NCBI GenBank assembly: GCA_002352125.1
Contig: DEHU01000152.1
Coordinates: 10,223-29,399, forward strand
DNA length: 19,177 nt
DNA from: Competibacteraceae bacterium UBA2792
Lineage (GTDB): Bacteria > Pseudomonadota > Gammaproteobacteria > Competibacterales > Competibacteraceae
Direction of reading: 5' to 3'
Every line of letters begins with the position of its first letter. Position 1 is the stretch's first letter. The notes under the pieces were generated by a model that saw nothing but the letters and a program-made list of their open reading frames with translations, ran no database searches and had not been told where the DNA came from. Positions 14,318-19,177 of the stretch are shown here, piece after piece. Position numbers and translations under genes: made by a program.

Positions 14318-14737
14318 ATGAGCGAACTGCCATTCAACAGCGCCAGCTATTACCATTACCTATCCGAACACAAGCTGATGGGCTGCCGAAACCGCACCAG
14401 CGGCAAATTTTATCTGCCGCCGCGGCCGATCTGCACCACCAGCTACTCTAACGATATGGATTGGGAACAAGTGTCCGGCAAGGGCGAGATCATCGCTTTT
14501 ACGGTCATCACGGTTGCCCCCACTCACATGATCGAGGCGGGCTATAGCCGCGATAATCCCTACTGTGCCGCTATCGTGCGCTTACAAGAGGGGCCGGCGA
14601 TCAGCGCCCAGATACTGGGCATCGATCTGTCGATGCCGGAAGAAGCCATCAAGATTGGCACGCCCGTACAAGCGACTTTTATCGAGCGCGGCGAAGGCCC
14701 GGCGAAGCGTACCTATCTCGCGTTCGAGGTTGTCTAG
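14318..14737 (+). CDS. DUF35 OB-fold / rubredoxin-like zinc-ribbon protein, thiolase partner
   Basis: A 139-residue protein with the two-part DUF35 layout: an N-terminal ribbon (YLPPRPIC region) and a C-terminal OB fold (about 50-139, GEIIAFTVI onward). In archaeal thiolase/HMG-CoA synthase complexes, DUF35 proteins bridge enzymes and bind CoA; the bacterial pairs are assumed to form similar complexes. Only two of the four usual zinc cysteines remain (Cys23 and Cys39); the partner positions are Arg26 and Ser42, so zinc is probably not bound. The gene begins 4 bp after the thiolase stop, with the AAGG of its ribosome-binding site overlapping that stop, which shows tight coupling. Function beyond supporting the thiolase is unknown. 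Confidence 0.87.
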   Translation: MSELPFNSASYYHYLSEHKLMGCRNRTSGKFYLPPRPICTTSYSNDMDWEQVSGKGEIIAFTVITVAPTHMIEAGYSRDNPYCAAIVRLQEGPAISAQILGIDLSMPEEAIKIGTPVQATFIERGEGPAKRTYLAFEVV

Positions 14738-15335
14738 TAAGGATTGAGCGAAGTTGCCGAGATCAATTCGGCTCGATTCGCGATTATTGATGGATCGATC
14801 TCGTAAAAACCCGACGTTCTCCCCGCTTCAAAGCGGGGAGAGTCGTGGGTTCATATCGTAGGGTAGTTTCTTCTTCGAGCTCGAACAGGCTTGGGCTCAA
14901 ATCGATCAAGGACGAACCCAAAAATGCCCGCAGTTTTCCACCTCAAGCTGTCAAGTGGCTGGCGTACGCGCTAAAACTAGGCCACCCTCGATTGACTCGC
15001 AGGCTTTTCGCAAGCGGCTTTCCTATCGATAAAACAACTCCAGTAGGCGACATCGAACGCCAAAATCATCGAATTGCGCCGGTATGAGCTGGACGTTCGG
15101 GGTAAGTGGCGGATCGTGCGTTTATTTGGCGAAAACGGCAAGAATAACGGCTTGTCATCGCTGGGTTTCAGCGTATACCATCTTTGAGCAATGGCGGGTT
15201 GGCGCTTTGCTTTGACAGTAACAGCAGCGACCCATAGTTCAGTTAATCTTCATCTTACTCTTGCAAAATAGCGTTTCAGTGGCATCATTTTTATACTGGA
15301 CTTATTTAGTCATCATTCGAACGAGGCGGAGACTT
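14738..15335 (+). other. Gene-poor region between the PHA locus and cytochrome c'
   Basis: It contains the long hairpin at 14807 and two pieces of protein-like frame. One is open from about 14845 to 15087 without a ribosome-binding site. The other reads IIELRRYELDVRGKWRIVRL and ends at a TGA near 15186; it is closed by a TAG upstream and has no start. The second piece looks like the tail of a decayed gene, which I cannot identify. Upstream of cytochrome c' a TATACT (15292-15297) could be a -10 box but lacks a matching -35. Confidence 0.35.
14807..14850 (+). terminator. Long GC-rich hairpin after the DUF35 gene
   Basis: CTCCCCGCTT and AAGCGGGGAG pair perfectly across a 2-base tip, and the pairing extends outward to AACCC/GGGTT with two mismatches, about 21 bp in all. 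No T-run follows, so it is either a weak terminator for the PHA operon, an mRNA 3'-end stabiliser or a palindromic repeat unit. Confidence 0.45.
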
Positions 15336-15806
15336 ATGAACAAACTTCTTGGAGCCATCGGTCTGGCCGGCGGTATTCTCGGGCTGAACTTCTTGACGAC
15401 GGTCCAAGCCGCCGACCCGAAGCCGGAAGAGGTGGTTGCGTACCGCCAGTCCGTTTACACCGTCATCGGCTGGAACTTCAAGCCCATCGGTGCCATGGTG
15501 AAAGGCGAGATGCCGTTCGACGCCGCCGCCGTAGCCCGCCACGCTCAGTACGTCGAAATGATGAGCAAGGCAGCCCCGGAGGGTTTTCGGAAAGGTTCCG
15601 GTCCGGATGTGGTAAAGAAAACCGAAGCCAAACCGGAAATATGGACGAAATGGAGCGAATTCGAAACCAAAATGAACGACTTCCAACAAGAATCCACCAA
15701 ACTGGCCGAAGTTGCCAAGACAGGTGACGAGAAGGCCATTAAAGCGCAGTTCGGTAAGACCGCAGAAACCTGCAAGGCTTGCCACAAAGAATTTCGCACG
15801 GATTGA
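15336..15806 (+). CDS. Cytochrome c' (periplasmic, c-type haem)
   Basis: A 156-residue protein with a Sec signal peptide (positive MNK start, hydrophobic core, likely cleavage after VQA at 25) and a mature part of about 131 residues, normal for cytochrome c'. The haem site CKACH is near the C-terminus (Cys146, Cys149, His150), as the family requires, and the rest is consistent with a four-helix bundle. The RQSVYTVIGWNFKPIGAMVKG region is typical of helix A. Cytochromes c' are five-coordinate haem proteins that bind NO and often protect against nitrosative stress; electron-transfer roles have also been proposed. I start it at ATG 15336 because AGGCGGAG lies 5 bases before and the signal peptide then starts properly; a longer frame to 15261 is not supported. 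It stands alone and converges with the next gene. Confidence 0.93.
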   Translation: MNKLLGAIGLAGGILGLNFLTTVQAADPKPEEVVAYRQSVYTVIGWNFKPIGAMVKGEMPFDAAAVARHAQYVEMMSKAAPEGFRKGSGPDVVKKTEAKPEIWTKWSEFETKMNDFQQESTKLAEVAKTGDEKAIKAQFGKTAETCKACHKEFRTD

Positions 15807-15855
15807 GCCGCCGTATTCGCGACGAGAAAGCTTTCTGGATTGCGGTTGGTCCAGA

Positions 15856-17955
15856 TCAGGGCGAGCCGGGCTCGGCGACCGCCACCCGGTTGCGGCCTTG
15901 TTCTTTCGCCCGGTACAACGCGGCATCGGCCCGGCCCAACAGGGCGGTCGCGTCGGTTTCACCGGCCACAGCCAGCGCCACGCCGATAGAAACCGTGATT
16001 GCCGGCAATATATTTCCTTGATGGGAAAGCCGTAGTTGCGTGATGGCTTGCCGCAAGGAGTCCAACCGAGCCCGCGCGTCATCCAACGACGAACCGGGCA
16101 GGACGATGGTCAATTCCTCGCCGCCATAGCGGCAGGCAAGGTCGCCGGCGCGCAGGGAGCGGCGCAGCAAGTTGCCGACCGCTCGCAAAACGATGTCGCC
16201 GGCTTCATGGCCGTAAGCGTCGTTGAAATGCTTGAATTGATCTAGATCCAACATGGCGGCGACCAGCGATTCGCCGGCACGCTGGTGGCGATAGAGTTCG
16301 CGAGGCAGCGTTTCGTCCAGATAGCGGCGATTGAACAAGCCGGTGAGCGGGTCGCGGATGGCCTGTTCGCGAAGCGCCTCTTGCAGTTTGAAATTGGATA
16401 GCACCAGCTTGATAGATTCGCCGACCGCGAGGGCCAGAGTGCGTAGTTCCCGAAACCGCTCTTCGGCGAGCGTGCCACCAGCACCGAGGTGTAACAAGCC
16501 CACGATTTTTCCCCGGACGTTCAGTGGCAAACACAGATAAGCGTTCGCCGGGGGGCGGGAGAAGTGCCGGCAAGGCATGTTGTGGCCCGGATCGCTGACT
16601 TCGTATAGCCTTCCTCGCCGCAACGCCCAGCAACCGCGCAGCGGGAAGGTATCGAGCAAATTCGGCGCATCGCCCCAAGTCGACTTCACCTGAAGATCGG
16701 ACGAGCCATCCGCGCGAATCGCCAAGCCGCCCGTGCAGCCGTCGAACAGGCTCGCCGCGCCGCGCGCGATGATCTCGTAGGCTTCCTCGGGAGTTTCGCA
16801 AGATAGCAGCAGATCGTGCATGCGATTGAGGGTGGTCATCTGTTCGTCATGGCGCTGAACTCCGACCAAGGTGTCGCACAAGGCTTCCTCGATCAGGCGA
16901 CGGTCGGTGATGTCGGTGTGAGTTCCCGCCATGCGCAGCGGTTGGCCAAGCGCATCGCGCGCCGTGACCTTGCCTCGATCCAGAATCCAGTGCCAATCGC
17001 CTCCTTTGGCCTGTAGCCGGTACTCGGCCTGATAGCGCGGCGTTTTGCCGGCGAAGTGGGCATCCAGCGCGGTTCGCCGGGAAGATGTGTCGTCCGGATG
17101 CACCAATCTCTCCCAACTGCCGATATGCGGTGCCATTTCGTCGGGTTGATAGCCGAGCATTTCGATGCCGTGGCGACTGAATAGCACTTCTCCGGTCTCT
17201 ACGTTCCAATCCCAGAAACCGTCGTTGGCTCCATCCAGTACTCGTTGCAGGCGCGCTTCGCTGGCGCGCAAAGCTTCCTCGGCCCGCTGGCGTCCGCCGA
17301 TCTCTTCCGATAGGGCTCGATTGTCAAAGCGCAGGCTCAAGACATCGTAGATCAAGCGATTTATTTTGGAGGCGATACCGAGCAAACCACCCAAATACAG
17401 CAAGGTCATAGCGCCCATGGCGGTGTGCAGTTCGCTTTTTTGTAAAAACATTTGCACGGCCAGAGGAAGCAAGACGGGTAACAGAAAAATGACCACCGCT
17501 TCGATCCGCGCCGCCAAGACCAGCAATCCTGCTGCCGTCATACCGGCCAGCACGAAAGCGACGACGACTTGATGGCCAACGGTATCGTCGGGAAAAAGGA
17601 AAACGGCGACCGAACCCCAAGTGATTCCCGCCAGAGCAACCCCGACGTAATAGCGTTGCGCCCAGCGCTGGGTTTCTGCCGCAGAGGGTTGGGCGCGACC
17701 GTAGCCGCGCACCAGGGCGATCCGACCTAAAGTGATCAGAGTCAAACTGGCAAACCAGCCTAGCAGCGTTTCGAGCGGAATGTGCGTGCGTTGGACGAAA
17801 ACCAAAATCGCGCCGTTGATCAAACCGACCGAATAGGCCAGCGGTGCATAGCCGTACAAGAATTTAACCTGTTCGGCATACACTTCGCGGCTGGCTTGTT
17901 GCCGTGGATGACCGGCCACGACAGGGAAGGCTTCGTGCGGGTTCGAGGAAGCCAT
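15856..17955 (-). CDS. Membrane-bound PAS-GAF-GGDEF diguanylate cyclase
   Basis: A 699-residue inner-membrane protein. Six hydrophobic segments lie at about 38-54, 63-82, 102-121, 129-149, 151-171 and 178-196. A coiled linker (about 205-235) leads to a PAS domain with its PAC end (about 235-355; DGFWDWNVETGEVLFS through GTHTDITDRR), then a GAF-like domain (about 375-525), then GGDEF (about 533-695). The signature is GGEEL (611-615) with Leu for the usual Phe, a substitution at a non-catalytic position. RAGD stands at the inhibitory-site spacing, so feedback by c-di-GMP is likely. LDLDQFKHFND, the metal and GTP region, is intact. It should make c-di-GMP in response to signals sensed by the membrane, PAS or GAF parts; ligands are unknown. 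The ribosome-binding site before 17955 is weak. It converges on the cytochrome c' gene with 49 bp between. Confidence 0.92.
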   Translation of the reverse strand: MASSNPHEAFPVVAGHPRQQASREVYAEQVKFLYGYAPLAYSVGLINGAILVFVQRTHIPLETLLGWFASLTLITLGRIALVRGYGRAQPSAAETQRWAQRYYVGVALAGITWGSVAVFLFPDDTVGHQVVVAFVLAGMTAAGLLVLAARIEAVVIFLLPVLLPLAVQMFLQKSELHTAMGAMTLLYLGGLLGIASKINRLIYDVLSLRFDNRALSEEIGGRQRAEEALRASEARLQRVLDGANDGFWDWNVETGEVLFSRHGIEMLGYQPDEMAPHIGSWERLVHPDDTSSRRTALDAHFAGKTPRYQAEYRLQAKGGDWHWILDRGKVTARDALGQPLRMAGTHTDITDRRLIEEALCDTLVGVQRHDEQMTTLNRMHDLLLSCETPEEAYEIIARGAASLFDGCTGGLAIRADGSSDLQVKSTWGDAPNLLDTFPLRGCWALRRGRLYEVSDPGHNMPCRHFSRPPANAYLCLPLNVRGKIVGLLHLGAGGTLAEERFRELRTLALAVGESIKLVLSNFKLQEALREQAIRDPLTGLFNRRYLDETLPRELYRHQRAGESLVAAMLDLDQFKHFNDAYGHEAGDIVLRAVGNLLRRSLRAGDLACRYGGEELTIVLPGSSLDDARARLDSLRQAITQLRLSHQGNILPAITVSIGVALAVAGETDATALLGRADAALYRAKEQGRNRVAVAEPGSP

Positions 17956-18019
17956 ATCGTCTTGTCGTAACCGGCTTGAAGCTGGAGGTTACACGGTCGA
18001 AGATGCTGCGACGATTATC

Positions 18020-18979
18020 TTAGTACTGCACGGCGAAACTGGCGCTCTCCCGGTAGTGCAACTTGCGCTTGTCGTACATTTTGGTGGTGGCGATGTGGCG
18101 ATGGCCGACGCTGGCCTGTACCGCTTCGATCGGGCACTTTCGGTCTAGCGCCTCGGTGATGAAAGTCGCCCGCGCGCTGTGCGGGGTGACGCCGAGAGGT
18201 AAGCCCGCTTCGCGGGCGTAGCGGTGAAACAGCTTGCTGATCTGCCGGCTGGTGAGGGATTTGCGCCGTTCGCTCCGTTGCACGGCCAGGAACAACGGCG
18301 ATTCTCGCTCCGCACCGTGGCCGCTTTGGGCCAAGTACGTTCGCAGGGCCAGTTGCAGTTCGTGATGAATCGCCAAACGGTTGCGCTGACCGCCCTTGAT
18401 CAGAAAATCCAGCACCCAATAACCGGCATCCTCGAAGAAGTCGCGCACTTTCAGGTGGGTCACTTCGGAGACGCGGCAACCGGCGTAGAACAGTACATGC
18501 AAGATGGCCCGGTCGCGGATTCCCTTGAGCGTCATCTCCGGCGGAGTGTGCAGCAGGCGCCGGACCTGTTCGGGGGCGAGTGCGGCGGCGTCGACTCGCT
18601 GGCTGTTGACGCGAGGCCGTCGCACGCCGGTGACCGGATTACGCGTGGCCACTTGTTTTTCGCACAGATGCTTGAACAGAGACGACACTGCCGCCAAGCG
18701 GTTTTGTACCGTCCGGGGGCTGGCACCCGACTGCAACAAATGCTCGCGCCAAGCGATGAGATGGCTTTGGCCGACCTCTCGCAATTCGTCGGAGGAACGG
18801 AGACCGTGGAAAACAACGAAACTCTGCACGGCGGCCTGATAAGTCCGCCGGGTGCGGGGCGAGACAAAATTCGCCAGCCAAACCGCTTCTTCGGGAATCG
18901 CGGCGAGCTGATCGCTCCGACCAGAGAGGACGGTCGGTGGATTCTCTGTAGGAAGGAAAAGCGCGAGTTTGGGAGTCAT
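18020..18979 (-). CDS. Tyrosine recombinase / phage-type integrase (XerC/D-like)
   Basis: A 319-residue site-specific recombinase. The N-terminal SAM-like core-binding domain is at about 30-120 (SPRTRRTYQAAVQSF onward). The catalytic domain at about 135-319 has the full set Arg169 (GCRVSEV), Lys195, His267 and Arg270 (TPHSARATF), His293 (VGHRH) and Tyr302 nucleophile (KMYDKR). It is thus likely active. It is too divergent to be the housekeeping XerC or XerD, and it lacks the extra motif of integron integrases as far as I can judge. No other mobile genes, attachment repeats or cargo are visible beside it; an element may lie beyond the right edge. The start at 18979 has a poor ribosome-binding site. 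The cyclase gene begins 64 bp downstream on the same strand. Confidence 0.9.
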   Translation of the reverse strand: MTPKLALFLPTENPPTVLSGRSDQLAAIPEEAVWLANFVSPRTRRTYQAAVQSFVVFHGLRSSDELREVGQSHLIAWREHLLQSGASPRTVQNRLAAVSSLFKHLCEKQVATRNPVTGVRRPRVNSQRVDAAALAPEQVRRLLHTPPEMTLKGIRDRAILHVLFYAGCRVSEVTHLKVRDFFEDAGYWVLDFLIKGGQRNRLAIHHELQLALRTYLAQSGHGAERESPLFLAVQRSERRKSLTSRQISKLFHRYAREAGLPLGVTPHSARATFITEALDRKCPIEAVQASVGHRHIATTKMYDKRKLHYRESASFAVQY

Positions 18980-19177
18980 GGCAGTTCAATTGCGAGGTAC
19001 GAGGATCGACGGGAAGATAAAATATGCCCAATTCCAATTTTAGCTGTTTTCCGAGCAGACATTTTCGATATAGACAATTGCTCGATACGCTGAAGGAAGC
19101 TTTGTCAGCGCCGGGTTCAAAAGGTCGGACTGGTTTTCGATGGCGCGATTGGATCTAAGTACTCCGTAAATTAAGTT
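18980..19177. other. Upstream flank of the recombinase, window edge
   Basis: AT-rich for the first 100 bases, then mixed. It should hold the recombinase promoter, but I see no convincing -35/-10 pair on the minus strand. No gene, tRNA or obvious attachment repeat is visible before the edge. Confidence 0.3.

Noticed and set aside
15261..15335. N-terminal extension of cytochrome c'
   Set aside because: It would bury the signal peptide 25 residues inside the protein. The ATG at 15336 has a good ribosome-binding site and gives a normal signal peptide.
18224..19093. Plus-strand frame of 289 codons opposite the recombinase
   Set aside because: It is antisense to a recombinase with a complete catalytic set and shows no protein family features.
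1..19177. CRISPR array, tRNA or rRNA genes
   Set aside because: I saw no regularly spaced repeats, cloverleaf-like sequence or rRNA-like stretch on either strand.

Overview
The window looks like a chromosomal segment of a fairly high-GC gammaproteobacterium that stores polyhydroxyalkanoate (PHA). A class III PHA synthase pair (phaE plus phaC), a cytochrome c' and several membrane or soluble diguanylate cyclases would suit a Chromatiales-like or Competibacteraceae-like organism. That placement is inference from gene content; no marker gene is present to confirm it.

Layout. (1) 1-2030, minus strand: a two-gene molybdenum hydroxylase of the isoquinoline 1-oxidoreductase type, with the large subunit cut by the window edge. 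(2) 2360-4113, plus strand: an ABC-2 exporter of the NodI/NodJ type, two genes overlapping by 4 bp. (3) 4611-6407, plus strand: a small uncertain ORF, possibly frameshifted, followed by a diguanylate cyclase with a receiver-like domain and two GGDEF domains. (4) 6509-6796: a remnant of an ECF sigma factor. (5) 6797-7820: an AT-rich gene-free stretch with a good sigma70-type promoter, a PhaR-like palindrome and a 311-bp MITE-like element flanked by TTAA. (6) 7821-14737, plus strand: the PHA locus, in the order divergent PhaC-like protein, SDR acetoacetyl-CoA reductase candidate, phaE, phaC, SCP-x-type thiolase, DUF35 protein. (7) 14738-15335: gene-poor, with a long hairpin and ORF debris. (8) 15336-15806: cytochrome c'. 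(9) 15856-18979, minus strand: a large membrane PAS-GAF-GGDEF protein and a tyrosine recombinase.

How the genes fit together. The thiolase (with its DUF35 partner) would condense acyl-CoAs, the SDR would reduce the 3-ketoacyl-CoA, and PhaEC would polymerise the (R)-3-hydroxyacyl-CoA. The cluster is unusual in three ways. It carries a second Cys-nucleophile synthase-like protein. Its thiolase is an SCP-x/DUF35 pair instead of a classic PhaA. Its reductase has an Asp at the end of beta-2, which suggests NADH preference. The PHA locus is visibly less GC-rich than the flanking Mo-hydroxylase, ABC and GGDEF genes. The window has no tRNA, rRNA or CRISPR array that I could see.
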